Below are positions 18,549-27,736 of a DNA stretch of 64,000 nt, piece after piece (within the stretch, counting starts at the first letter, position 1; every line of letters begins with the position of its first letter). This DNA is from Candidatus Bathyarchaeota archaeon. GTDB lineage: Archaea > Thermoproteota > Bathyarchaeia > Bathyarchaeales > Bathycorpusculaceae. Under the pieces are notes generated by a model. It worked only from the letters and a program-made list of their open reading frames with translations. It made no database searches and was not told the DNA's origin. The translations under genes and the position numbers were made by a program. The stretch lies in assembly GCA_003164295.1 (NCBI GenBank), contig PLTA01000055.1:18502-82501 (forward strand). Direction: 5' to 3'.

Positions 18549-19694
18549 TTGGTCCCACAACATAGTACGTCGAGCAAAAATAAAAAAGCGATTCTGCTTC
18601 TGGAAGACGGAACGTCATTTATCGGTAACGGTTTTGGAGCAACAGGAAAAATCAGCGGCGAAGTTGTTTTTTCAACGCAGATGGTTGGTTATCCCGAAGC
18701 GCTTACTGATCCATCGTATAAAGGTCAAATTTTAACGTTAACTTACCCGCTTATAGGCAACTATGGTGTTCCGTCAAACGAATTGAACCTTGGTTTGCCA
18801 CTCTATTTTGAATCCGATCACATACAAGTCCAAGGTTTAGTTATCCATGAGTTATGTCACGAACCTTTTCATTGGGCGTCTACAAGAACTCTTGATAAGT
18901 GGCTGCTTGATGAAGGTGTTCCTGGGATTTATGGAATTGACACTAGACGTTTAACAAAGAAACTTCGAACTCATGGCGTCATGCTTGGGATTTTGCAGGT
19001 GTTTGAAGCAGGTGAAGAACCTGATTTAGATGCTGTTTTAAAGAACGGCAAAAACATCGTTGACCCAAACTTAACGGACTTAGTTAAGGAAGTTTCAGTT
19101 AAAAAAACTATCAAATATAGTGTAGATGGCAAAAAAACCGTGGTTTTGATTGACTGCGGTGTCAAATACAGCATAATCCGTAACCTTCTCAAACGAGGAA
19201 TAAACGTTATCCGAGTGCCTTACGATACATCGGCTAGCGAAGTAATGGCGTTCAACCCAGATGGTGTATTTTTGAGCAATGGTCCAGGTGACCCCAAAAA
19301 ATGCACCATAACTATCCAGTGCATAAAAGAATTAATTGAAAAAGTTCCGCTCATGGGGATTTGTCTTGGTGCGCAAATTTTGGCTTTATCTATGGGTGGC
19401 GACACTTACAAATTAAAATTCGGTCATCGAGCCCAAAATCAACCTGCTCTTGACATAAACAATAATCGCTGCTACATTACAACCCAAAATCATGGTTACG
19501 CAATAGATTTAGAATCATTAAACAAAACGCCTCTTGAACTATGGTTCATAAACCCAAATGACAAAACCACCGAAGGCGTTAAACATAAAAATAAACCCGT
19601 TTTCGCTGTGCAGTGGCACCCTGAAGCCTCCCCGGGACCATATGACACCGAGATGCTTTTTGACAAATTTGCAAAGACGTTGGAGGTTAAGTAA
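18549..19694 (+). CDS. carA: Carbamoyl phosphate synthase small subunit
   Basis: The glutamine amidotransferase subunit supplying ammonia to CarB. The N-terminal CPSase domain (LLLEDGTSFIGNGFG) and the class I amidotransferase domain are complete: nucleophile Cys in MGICLGAQI, catalytic His and Glu in WHPEASPGP. The TTG start lies four bases after the argH stop; the stop overlaps the carB ATG by one base. 381 residues, normal. Placement with argG and argH points to arginine synthesis. Confidence 0.95.
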   Translation: MVPQHSTSSKNKKAILLLEDGTSFIGNGFGATGKISGEVVFSTQMVGYPEALTDPSYKGQILTLTYPLIGNYGVPSNELNLGLPLYFESDHIQVQGLVIHELCHEPFHWASTRTLDKWLLDEGVPGIYGIDTRRLTKKLRTHGVMLGILQVFEAGEEPDLDAVLKNGKNIVDPNLTDLVKEVSVKKTIKYSVDGKKTVVLIDCGVKYSIIRNLLKRGINVIRVPYDTSASEVMAFNPDGVFLSNGPGDPKKCTITIQCIKELIEKVPLMGICLGAQILALSMGGDTYKLKFGHRAQNQPALDINNNRCYITTQNHGYAIDLESLNKTPLELWFINPNDKTTEGVKHKNKPVFAVQWHPEASPGPYDTEMLFDKFAKTLEVK

Positions 19695-22600
19695 TGCCCA
19701 AGTTTGATTGGATAAAGAAAGTGATGGTTCTTGGAAGCGGCGCCATAAAAATCGGTGAAGCAGCAGAATTTGATTATTCTGGAAGCCAATGTCTTAAAGC
19801 GCTCAAAGAAGAAGGCATTGAAACTGTACTGATTAACCCTAACATAGCAACTATCCAAACTGATCCACGGTTATCAGGAAAAGTGTATCTTCTTCCAGTC
19901 ACCGCTGAATACGTTGAAAGAGTTATCGAGAAAGAACGTCCTGATGGAATACTGTTGGGCTTTGGTGGACAAACAGCTCTAAACTGCGGTTTAGAACTTG
20001 AGAAAAAAGGTATCCTACAAAAGTACAATTGCAAAGTCTTAGGTACACCCGTTAAAGCCATAGAAGACACCGGAGATCGAGAACGTTTCCGCCAAGCGAT
20101 GCTCAAAGCAAACGTTCCACCATTACAAAGCAAATCGGCGACAAGCATCTGCCATGCTTTGGAAGTGGCTGAGGAAATCGGTTATCCCGTTATTGTGCGT
20201 GTGGCTTACACTTTAGGCGGAAAAGGTGCAGGTGTAGCCCATAACGTTGCCGAACTAAAAGAGATAGCGACCCGTGGTATTGCTCAAAGTCGCATAGGCC
20301 AAGTTCTCATTGAAGAATATGTTGGGCATTGGAAAGAAGTCGAGTATGAAGTAATGCGTGACTACTCCGATAACTGCTTAACTGTTTGCAACATGGAAAA
20401 CTTTGACCCAATGGGAGTACACACAGGTGACTCAATAGTTGTTGCTCCATCCCAAACAATGACCAATCGTGAATACCACCTCATCAGATCAACTTCCATA
20501 AACGCTATTCGAGCTCTGGGTATCGTTGGAGAATGCAACATTCAATGGGCACTTAACCCAAAATCTGAAGAGTACCGAGTTATCGAAGTTAACTCACGCA
20601 TGTCCAGAAGCTCTGCTCTAGCGAGCAAAGTAACAGGTTACCCGTTAGCCTATATTGCGACAAAATTAACGCTCGGGTACACCCTGCCCGAGCTGATTAA
20701 CAAGGTAACTGAAGTTACAACCGCCTGCTTTGAACCAGCCTTAGATTATATAACAGTAAAAATTCCGCGTTGGGACTTGCAGAAATTCAAGAATGCAGAT
20801 CGACATGTGGGTCCTCAAATGCGTTCCGTAGGCGAGGTCATGGCGATTGGACGCTGCTTCGAAGAGGCATTGCAAAAAGCCGTTCGAATGTTAGATACAG
20901 GTAAAATTGGGTTAGTCTGCAATCCAGAGGATTCTGAGCCTGAATCTGAAGAAAGATTAAGAGACGAAATGGCCAATCCCACCGACGAACGACTTTACAA
21001 AATTGTTAAAGCATTAAAAATAGGCATACCCATCCCAGAAATCTATCGCTTAAGCGGCGTAGACCCATTTTTCCTTCATAAAATCCAAAACATAATTGAC
21101 ATGGAAACAAAACTTCGCACGTTAAACCTTGCAGAAAGCTCCGCAGCAGAAATAATTCGTGAATCTAAACGCATAGGCTTCTCAGATGAACAAATAGCCC
21201 AATGCCAAAGTACTGACGAATTTACAATAAGAGCGTTTAGAAAAAATGCTAATATCATTCCATCTATAAAACAAATTGATACTTTAGCTGCCGAGTATCC
21301 TGCAAAAACAAATTATCTTTACATGACTTATGGCGGAGACGAAGACGACATCGAATTAAGCACTACCCCCAGCAAGGTCATCGTGTTAGGTGCGGGAGTT
21401 TTTAGGATCGGTTCAAGCGTAGAGTTTGACTGGTGCGGGGTCAATACTATCTGGGCGCTAAAGAAAAACGGCATAAAAGAAGCCATCATGGTCAATTATA
21501 ACCCAGAAACCGTTTCAACAGACTACGATGTTTCAGACAAACTGTACTTTGAAGAATTAACTACGGAACGTATTTTGGATATTTACGAAAAAGAAAACCC
21601 GTTGGGCGTTATTACAAGCGTTGGCGGTCAAATCCCAAATAATTTAGCAATGAAACTTTCAAATGCTGGAGTAAAACTTCTTGGCACATCTGCTGAAAAT
21701 GTTGATTTAGCTGAAGACCGCTCTAAATTCAGTGCACTTCTAGATCAACTTGGGATTTCTCAGCCTCCTTGGAGCAAACTGCTCTCAATTGCCGACGCGA
21801 AACGGTTCGCTGAAAAAATTGGTTTCCCAGTTATTGTGCGTCCAAGCTACGTGCTTTCGGGTTCAGCGATGCGTGTAGCTTACAATGAAGAATCACTTGA
21901 GAATTTTCTTAACTTAGCCGCAAAAGTTTCCCGTGATCACCCAGTTGTTATTAGCAAATTCATAAATCGCGCCAAAGAAGTTGAGGTCGATGGCGTTTCA
22001 GACGGCGAAACCGTTTTAATCGGTGCAATAATGGAGCATGTTGAGAACGCTGGTGTCCACAGCGGCGATGCAACAATGACCATCCCGCCTCAAGCATTAA
22101 AACTTGAGGTTCAGAAGAAAATTGAGGATTGTACCCAACGCATTGTTAAAGCCCTAAACATTCATGGACCCTACAACATTCAATATCTTGTTAAAGATGA
22201 TGTGGTAAACGTTATCGAATGTAACTTGAGAGCATCCCGTTCCATGCCCTTTGTCAGCAAAACACGAGGAATAAATCTTATTGAACTAGCCACTTTAGCT
22301 ATGTTGGGCAAAAAAATCGATGGAGTTAAGCTTTCACCCATGACTGTTGCTCCTCACGTCGGCGTTAAGGTTCCCCAGTTTAGTTTTATGCGTTTAAGCG
22401 GCGCTGATCCAGTTCTTGGCGTTGAAATGCTTAGCACGGGTGAAGTCGCTTGTTTAGGCGAGAACTTTTCAGACGCATTCTCAAAAGCCCTGCAGTCTGC
22501 AGAATTTAATATTCCCCCAAAAGACGGCGCTGTATTCATAAGTGTAGGTGGCGATGAAGAACGTAAAAAACGTGTGGTGCCAATAGCTAAGGCTTTTGTT

Positions 22601-22969
22601 GACATGGGCGTCAAAATTTATGCGACCGCACACACTGCTAAGGTTCTCAATGAAGCAGGTGTCAACGCAACAGTTCTCTTCAAAATTAAGGAAGCTCAAG
22701 CAAACCCGAACGTTTTGGATTACTTACAAGAACACAAAATAGATTTAGTGATTAACGTTCCCATAGCTAACAGACAGAACAGTTTCTCAGACATCTTAAC
22801 CGACGGCTACATTATCCGACGGCAAGCAGTGGAATTCAACGTACCAGTTATAACAAACTTACAGTTAGCCGCTGCACTAATAGATGTGTTAAAGCAGAAG
22901 GGCAAAAATGGGACCTCAATCAAATCACTCAACGAATACATGGATGCCCTGCCCTGGAAACTTTGGTAA
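19694..22969 (+). CDS. carB: Carbamoyl phosphate synthase large subunit
   Basis: Makes carbamoyl phosphate from bicarbonate, ATP and ammonia. Two homologous ATP-grasp halves are visible, each opening with a Rossmann-like segment (VLGSGAIKIGEAAEFDYSG and VLGAGVFRIGSSVEFDW), then ATP-grasp lobes with VIVRVAYTLGGKGAG and VIVRPSYVLSGSAM. A C-terminal MGS-like allosteric domain covers about residues 940-1091. GGAGGT lies before the ATG, which overlaps the carA stop. The frame is intact over 3.3 kb, a useful contrast to the small broken genes elsewhere. Confidence 0.96.
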   Translation: MPKFDWIKKVMVLGSGAIKIGEAAEFDYSGSQCLKALKEEGIETVLINPNIATIQTDPRLSGKVYLLPVTAEYVERVIEKERPDGILLGFGGQTALNCGLELEKKGILQKYNCKVLGTPVKAIEDTGDRERFRQAMLKANVPPLQSKSATSICHALEVAEEIGYPVIVRVAYTLGGKGAGVAHNVAELKEIATRGIAQSRIGQVLIEEYVGHWKEVEYEVMRDYSDNCLTVCNMENFDPMGVHTGDSIVVAPSQTMTNREYHLIRSTSINAIRALGIVGECNIQWALNPKSEEYRVIEVNSRMSRSSALASKVTGYPLAYIATKLTLGYTLPELINKVTEVTTACFEPALDYITVKIPRWDLQKFKNADRHVGPQMRSVGEVMAIGRCFEEALQKAVRMLDTGKIGLVCNPEDSEPESEERLRDEMANPTDERLYKIVKALKIGIPIPEIYRLSGVDPFFLHKIQNIIDMETKLRTLNLAESSAAEIIRESKRIGFSDEQIAQCQSTDEFTIRAFRKNANIIPSIKQIDTLAAEYPAKTNYLYMTYGGDEDDIELSTTPSKVIVLGAGVFRIGSSVEFDWCGVNTIWALKKNGIKEAIMVNYNPETVSTDYDVSDKLYFEELTTERILDIYEKENPLGVITSVGGQIPNNLAMKLSNAGVKLLGTSAENVDLAEDRSKFSALLDQLGISQPPWSKLLSIADAKRFAEKIGFPVIVRPSYVLSGSAMRVAYNEESLENFLNLAAKVSRDHPVVISKFINRAKEVEVDGVSDGETVLIGAIMEHVENAGVHSGDATMTIPPQALKLEVQKKIEDCTQRIVKALNIHGPYNIQYLVKDDVVNVIECNLRASRSMPFVSKTRGINLIELATLAMLGKKIDGVKLSPMTVAPHVGVKVPQFSFMRLSGADPVLGVEMLSTGEVACLGENFSDAFSKALQSAEFNIPPKDGAVFISVGGDEERKKRVVPIAKAFVDMGVKIYATAHTAKVLNEAGVNATVLFKIKEAQANPNVLDYLQEHKIDLVINVPIANRQNSFSDILTDGYIIRRQAVEFNVPVITNLQLAAALIDVLKQKGKNGTSIKSLNEYMDALPWKLW

Positions 22970-23054
22970 GTGTAGGATGAGTTCTGGGCAGATTTGTTTT
23001 AGGTAAATTTTGTTGTTTGTGTTTCAGTTTGATTTTTTGGTTTAAAGCCTGGTT

Positions 23055-23143
23055 TGTTTGCAGGTTGCGTTTTTTCCCGTTTATTTGCGTTTAGTTGCGT
23101 GTTTACGCGTTTATCTACGTTTATTCCCGTTCCCCTCCGTACC
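23055..23143 (+). repeat. Decamer tandem array 2 with the same 15-bp leader
   Basis: Downstream of carB the trinucleotide CGT recurs at exact 10-base steps, ending at 23070, 23080, 23090, 23100, 23110, 23120, 23130 and 23140. Units resemble TTTATTNCGT and differ from array 1. The leader TGTTTGCAGGTTGCG at 23055-23069 is identical to 7276-7290. The rest of the carB to 23326 gap (about 350 bases) is AT-rich, with no gene seen. Confidence 0.87.
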
Positions 23144-23325
23144 TAAAAGCGCATAAATAAAAAAGACCAGAAAATTAATTCTTTAGCTTTAAAATTTAAA
23201 CTCCCTTTTTAGTTTCTTTATCCATAATCTGATTGACATTTTTTGTTAATCAAAAACAATTAATATCATTTCCCATAATATTTTCTTTAGCATTATTCTT
23301 ATCATTCTAAAGGGTTGAAAATTTA

Positions 23326-24234
23326 ATGTACAGTACTTCAGGAACCCTAAAAATTGAGCCACCCTTCAACCTAAAACATTCAGCTATGTTTTTGAAAGCA
23401 TTTAGACCGATGAAAGATGAACAAGAAACAATTGACGGCGCCATTACTAAGGCAATTATGATAAATGGGCAGATCACTCTGTTCACAGTCAAGCAGGAAA
23501 GCCCAAGAAACACCGATCCCATTAGCTACGAGTTATCTTCAAAGGACCCGATAACAAAGACATATTGTGACAGCGCTGCTAATCAAATTTCTTTCTTTTT
23601 ATCCCTCACTGAAGACATTAAGCCTTTTTATGAAATCGCAAAGAAAGAAGACCCAAAATTCTACCCGATTATTGAACAATTCTGCGGTTTTCACCACGTA
23701 AAATTTCCTACAACTCTTGAAACAGCAACTTGGGCAATTCTAGTTCAACGTAACCCTTTGTCAGCAGCAAAGAAAATGAAACAACGTCTAATTGAAAAAT
23801 GGGGCGAAAGTATCCAAAATGGCAATGGACATAAGTTTTGGGCTTTTCCAGACTATTCCCGATTAAAAAACGTCAGCGAAAAAGAGCTTTACCCAATTAT
23901 CAGAAATATAAGAAGAACCCAATACCTGGCTTCTTTATCCAAAGATTATGAAAAGATTGACGAAAAATCTTTGCTTGAACTAGATTTTGACCAGGCCAAA
24001 AAAATCCTTATGCAGATCGATGGGATTGGCGAGTGGTCTGCAACTTTTATTTTGTCTCGAGGTCTTGGAAGAATGGAGCGGCTGCCCGAAAACCTAAAAA
24101 TGATAAGTCCAGAAATCCAAAGATTGTATGGATCAGAAATATCACTCGAAAAAATATGTGATATCTACGGAAAATGGATTGGTTATTGGCTGCTTTACGT
24201 TTGGGCTTCACATCTAGCTTCTAAGATCACTTAA
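23326..24234 (+). CDS. AlkA-like HhH-GPD DNA glycosylase, catalytic Asp not seen
   Basis: A 302-residue member of the DNA-3-methyladenine glycosylase/AlkA group, which excises damaged bases. The helix-hairpin-helix reads ILMQIDGIGEWSATFILSRG near residues 222-241. In the family an Asp normally follows the Pro after this element (FPxxD). Here the region reads RLPENLKMISP, with no Asp at that position, so the chemistry may be altered or lost; a nearby Glu could substitute. Stands alone after array 2 and overlaps the tail of the next, opposite-strand gene by four bases. Confidence 0.8.
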   Translation: MYSTSGTLKIEPPFNLKHSAMFLKAFRPMKDEQETIDGAITKAIMINGQITLFTVKQESPRNTDPISYELSSKDPITKTYCDSAANQISFFLSLTEDIKPFYEIAKKEDPKFYPIIEQFCGFHHVKFPTTLETATWAILVQRNPLSAAKKMKQRLIEKWGESIQNGNGHKFWAFPDYSRLKNVSEKELYPIIRNIRRTQYLASLSKDYEKIDEKSLLELDFDQAKKILMQIDGIGEWSATFILSRGLGRMERLPENLKMISPEIQRLYGSEISLEKICDIYGKWIGYWLLYVWASHLASKIT

Positions 24235-24796
24235 AGCTGATTCTTTAAAAGAGGTGTTTCTTGTTTTTCAAGTTTTTCGATGATTGATTGGATTCTTTTT
24301 CTTTTTTGTTCTTCGTTTCTTGCGGTCTCAATCTGAAAAATAATTATGTAAACATCTGATTTTTTAAGAGTTTTAAAGAAAAGTGTCGCTTTTTTGTGCT
24401 TCTTTAATTCTTCTGTAAAGTCGGTGGGCAACACGGCTATTTTCTGTGGGTTGTATGCTTTTTCCCATCTGCCGTCTCTTTTTGCAGCATCTATTTGACT
24501 TAAGCCTGACGGCTTCATTCTTCCTTCTTGGATGAGACGTTCCGCGATTTCTGTGTTTATTTTTGACCAAATACTATTTGGTCTTCGTGGAGTAAATCTT
24601 CCAAGCCACGATTTTTCATCAAACTTTCTCGCTTGATCAGTAATCAAGAAAGTGCAACTTCAAGCGCTTCAGAATTCTTTATTGACGCAACACCAGAGCC
24701 CTTCTTGAAGAAACGAACCCATATGCCATCAGATTTTTCATAATTGAACTCAAAAATATCTGCATCCATTTCGTTGCGCTGCTCTTTGATTAACAA
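24231..24796 (-). pseudogene. YdeI/OmdA family protein, frameshifted
   Basis: Two adjacent frames on the minus strand together make one YdeI/OmdA-type protein. The upstream frame encodes YEKSDGIWVRFFKKGSG and NSEALEVALS, then TGA at 24646-24644. The downstream frame continues ITDQARKFDEKSWL, FTPRRPNSIWSK and LIQEGRMKPSGL. The family has a short CxGW-like stretch at the junction that is missing, consistent with a deletion of about seven bases. The upstream start is probably TTG 24796 or ATG 24769. Family members bind or protect proteins in ways not well defined. Confidence 0.75.
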
Positions 24797-24923
24797 GCAA
24801 GGGTCTAAGGCATAATTAAGGGCATTTATCTTTTCATTTAGATAAGTTTTGTAAATTAGTTCTTATTGCACAAAAAATATTAACTTGCGCTGCCTTTTCG
24901 ATTGGCATTAAGGGTAAGGCTAA

Positions 24924-26426
24924 TTGTCCAAACCAACTAAAACTCGTAGTGTAGCAGAGATTAACGAGAAAATCCGTAAAGGCGACGTGCAGGTTTTAAC
25001 CGCTGAAGAAATGAAAAAACTAGTTGAAAGCAGCGGCGTTGAAGTTGCCTTTAAAGAAGTTGATGTGGTAACAACTGGCACTTTTGGAGCCATGTGCAGC
25101 TCAGGTGCCATTATTAATCTTGGGCATTCTGACCCGCCAATAAAGATTGATCATGCATGGATGAATGATGTGGAAGTTTGTCACCCCGGCGCAGCAGTTG
25201 ACCTTTTTATCGGAGCCACAAACATGTCAGAAAAGCAGCCGTTTGAATATGGCGGCGGACACGTAATCCAAGACCTTGTGGCAGGAAAAGAAGTTGAACT
25301 TCGAGCCGAAGGTTATGGAACAGACTGTTATCCCAGAACACAAATTAAAACTAACATAACTAAAGACGATTTGAATCAGTTTTACCTCTTGAATTTCCGC
25401 AACTGCTACCAACGTTACAATTGCGCTGTTAACACGAGCGATGAAACAATTTACACTTATATGAGCAAGCTCTTGCCCCGACTAAGAAATGCAACGTTTT
25501 CTGGAGCAGGCGAATTGAACCCGCTGATGAATGATCCAGACTACGAAACAATTGGCATGGGTACCCGTATCTTCCTTGGTGGAGGGCAAGGCTACGTTAT
25601 TGGCGAGGGAACTCAGCATAGTCCAAAAAACTTGAACGGCACCATAATGGTGAAAGGCGATGCGAAGAAAATGTCGCCTGAATTCTTGCAGGGCGGTGCT
25701 TTCACAAAGTACGGCACTTCAATGTATATTGGGTTAGGTATTCCTATTCCAATTCTTAATGAAGGCTTGGCCAAGAAGACGGCCATTCGAGACAGCGAAA
25801 TCATGACTGACGTAGTTGATTACAGTGTGCCCCGAAGAGACCGACCAAAACTTAAACAAGTGAGTTATAAAGAGCTAAAATCTGGCGCCATAACAATTAA
25901 CGATAAGAAAGTTAGAGTAAGCTCGTTATCCAGCATAAAAATAGCAAAAAAGGTTTCATCGACTCTTAAATCTTGGATTGAAGAAGGCTCATTTTTCTTA
26001 ACCTCGCCTATCGAGCGATTACCCAATGACACCGTTTTTAAGCCAATGAGGCAAACCGAAGAAATACCCTTTGTAATGAGCGTCATGCATAAAGCAGTTA
26101 CATGCACCGAAAACGAAGACATACAAGCTATCGCACAACGAATCGTCACTAAATCAGTCAACCACATCGTCGTTATTGACGACGCTGGTAAATTGAAGGG
26201 AATAGTTACCTCTTGGGATGTCACCAGAGCTATGGCTGAAGGCAAAAAAGCATTAGCCGACATAGAAACCCATCTTGTTTTCACCGCTAAACCAGATGAA
26301 CCCCTTGAAGTAGCTTCAAAACGTATGGCGCAGCATAATATTTCTGCACTCCCAGTTATTGACATTGAAAAGAAAGTATTGGGAATAGTCACTTCAGAAG
26401 ATGTTTCCAAACTTTTAGGACGGTAA
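24924..26426 (+). CDS. Homocysteine biosynthesis protein, DUF39 plus CBS pair
   Basis: In methanogens this COG1900 family, with the NIL-ferredoxin next to it, is needed to make homocysteine from aspartate semialdehyde and sulfide. The DUF39 part covers about residues 1-360 (TTGTFGAMCSSGAIINLGHS, LGGGQGYVIGEGTQHS). A CBS pair follows (about 385-500: IVTSWDVTRAM, IVTSEDVSKLL), a likely nucleotide or sulfonium sensor. TTG start. It is followed after four bases by the NIL-ferredoxin gene. The substrate links it to lysC and hom at 11-14 kb. Confidence 0.9.
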   Translation: MSKPTKTRSVAEINEKIRKGDVQVLTAEEMKKLVESSGVEVAFKEVDVVTTGTFGAMCSSGAIINLGHSDPPIKIDHAWMNDVEVCHPGAAVDLFIGATNMSEKQPFEYGGGHVIQDLVAGKEVELRAEGYGTDCYPRTQIKTNITKDDLNQFYLLNFRNCYQRYNCAVNTSDETIYTYMSKLLPRLRNATFSGAGELNPLMNDPDYETIGMGTRIFLGGGQGYVIGEGTQHSPKNLNGTIMVKGDAKKMSPEFLQGGAFTKYGTSMYIGLGIPIPILNEGLAKKTAIRDSEIMTDVVDYSVPRRDRPKLKQVSYKELKSGAITINDKKVRVSSLSSIKIAKKVSSTLKSWIEEGSFFLTSPIERLPNDTVFKPMRQTEEIPFVMSVMHKAVTCTENEDIQAIAQRIVTKSVNHIVVIDDAGKLKGIVTSWDVTRAMAEGKKALADIETHLVFTAKPDEPLEVASKRMAQHNISALPVIDIEKKVLGIVTSEDVSKLLGR

Positions 26427-26430
26427 AAAC

Positions 26431-26868
26431 ATGGTACGCATTTTCCTAAGATTCTCAGAAGAACAAGTTTCACAGCCAATTGCTTCCCAAATAATAATTG
26501 AATATAAAGTGCCGATGGTGATTTTGTCAGCTCAGATAAGTTCAAAGGGCGGCGAAATACTTGCTGAAATCCCAGATGAGCAACAGGAAAAAATAGTGAA
26601 AGCCTTCAGAGAAAGAGGCATATCCGTCACAGTGCCCAAACTTATTGAGGTGGATTCTGAAAAATGTTTTAGCTGCGGCTCCTGCATTGCTCTTTGTCCC
26701 TTTGAGGCAGTAAGCTTAGACAAAGATTCTACAGTACAATTCAACAAGGAAAAATGCGTCGGCAGCACTTGCAGCATTTGCGTAGATGCCTGTCCAGCAA
26801 GAGCAATAAAATCTGTTAAACCAAACAATAATGACCAATCAATACATGACAATAGGAAGAACAAATGA
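26431..26868 (+). CDS. NIL domain ferredoxin, partner of the DUF39 protein
   Basis: 145 residues. An N-terminal NIL domain (about 1-75) is followed by a dicluster ferredoxin part: CFSCGSCIALCPFEA then CVGSTCSICVDACPA, with the second motif carrying one extra spacing residue. It probably delivers electrons or sulfide-derived equivalents to the homocysteine reaction, as known for the methanogen pair. Its stop overlaps the next ATG in an ATGA junction, so translation is coupled. Confidence 0.88.
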   Translation: MVRIFLRFSEEQVSQPIASQIIIEYKVPMVILSAQISSKGGEILAEIPDEQQEKIVKAFRERGISVTVPKLIEVDSEKCFSCGSCIALCPFEAVSLDKDSTVQFNKEKCVGSTCSICVDACPARAIKSVKPNNNDQSIHDNRKNK

Positions 26869-27569
26869 CTTCGCACATGTTCAAAGAAAACTTTACTCTC
26901 AAAGAGTCCCAATGTACAATCATTTCTGATCAAAAAAAGGCCATTCAAGTTGCTAAGGAATCAATCAAACAGAACAGGATGCAACTCGAAATCTACGTCA
27001 GAGCCAACCCAAAATTTCTACACACACTAAAACCAATCCCGCCACCAAAAAAACCGCTTGTAGCTAAGCTAATGGCTGAAGCCTCAGAAAAAGCCGATGT
27101 TGGACCCATGGCCGCAGTAGCAGGCGTCATAGCTGACATGGCGGTAAGCGACATGATTAAAGAAGGCTGTAAAGTGGCTGTTGTGGAAGATGGCGGAGAA
27201 ATCTCGGCGCAGTCAAACATTCCCGTTGATGTGGCAGTTGCTGCAGGCGAAGAACTACTTTCAAAAAGATTCGGTTTTCGACTTACCGAATTCCCAATTG
27301 GCGTCGCTACAAGTTCAGGACGCTTCAGTCACGCTTTAAGTTTTGGCGATGCGGAAGCGGCGACGGTTTTCTGCAAAAACGCTTCGTTAGCTGATGCAGC
27401 AGCCACAGCAGTTGGCAATCTTGTTAAAGGTGAGGATGTGCAAGCAGCGATTAACGCAGGAATAAGCAAGGGGCTCAATATTGAAGGTGTGGAAGGCGTG
27501 CTTATAATCTATAAAAGGCAAGTGGGAACTGCAGGAAAAATCCCCGAAATAATTAAAGTAAGAAACTGA
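26865..27569 (+). CDS. UPF0280 (COG2122) sulfide-assimilation protein
   Basis: A 234-residue ApbE-related family member; COG2122 proteins aid efficient sulfide assimilation in Methanosarcina. Typical segments are GPMAAVAGVIADMAV, VVEDGGEISAQS and ATSSGRFSHALSFGDA. It overlaps the NIL-ferredoxin by four bases, so the three genes form one functional module for homocysteine. No cofactor-binding residues beyond family resemblance are claimed. Confidence 0.85.
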   Translation: MTSHMFKENFTLKESQCTIISDQKKAIQVAKESIKQNRMQLEIYVRANPKFLHTLKPIPPPKKPLVAKLMAEASEKADVGPMAAVAGVIADMAVSDMIKEGCKVAVVEDGGEISAQSNIPVDVAVAAGEELLSKRFGFRLTEFPIGVATSSGRFSHALSFGDAEAATVFCKNASLADAAATAVGNLVKGEDVQAAINAGISKGLNIEGVEGVLIIYKRQVGTAGKIPEIIKVRN

Positions 27570-27736
27570 TTTTTAGAAAATGTGTTTTTACCTTTCAAGA
27601 CACTGTTCTTTACAGCAAACGTTTGTTTTTCTCTAATTTTCGATATGAAAAATAGCCCTTGAAAAAGGAAAAACCCACATCGTTTACGAAAACTCTTAAA
27701 TTATACATTACCCAACTGAACTGCAAGGTCTCTTCA

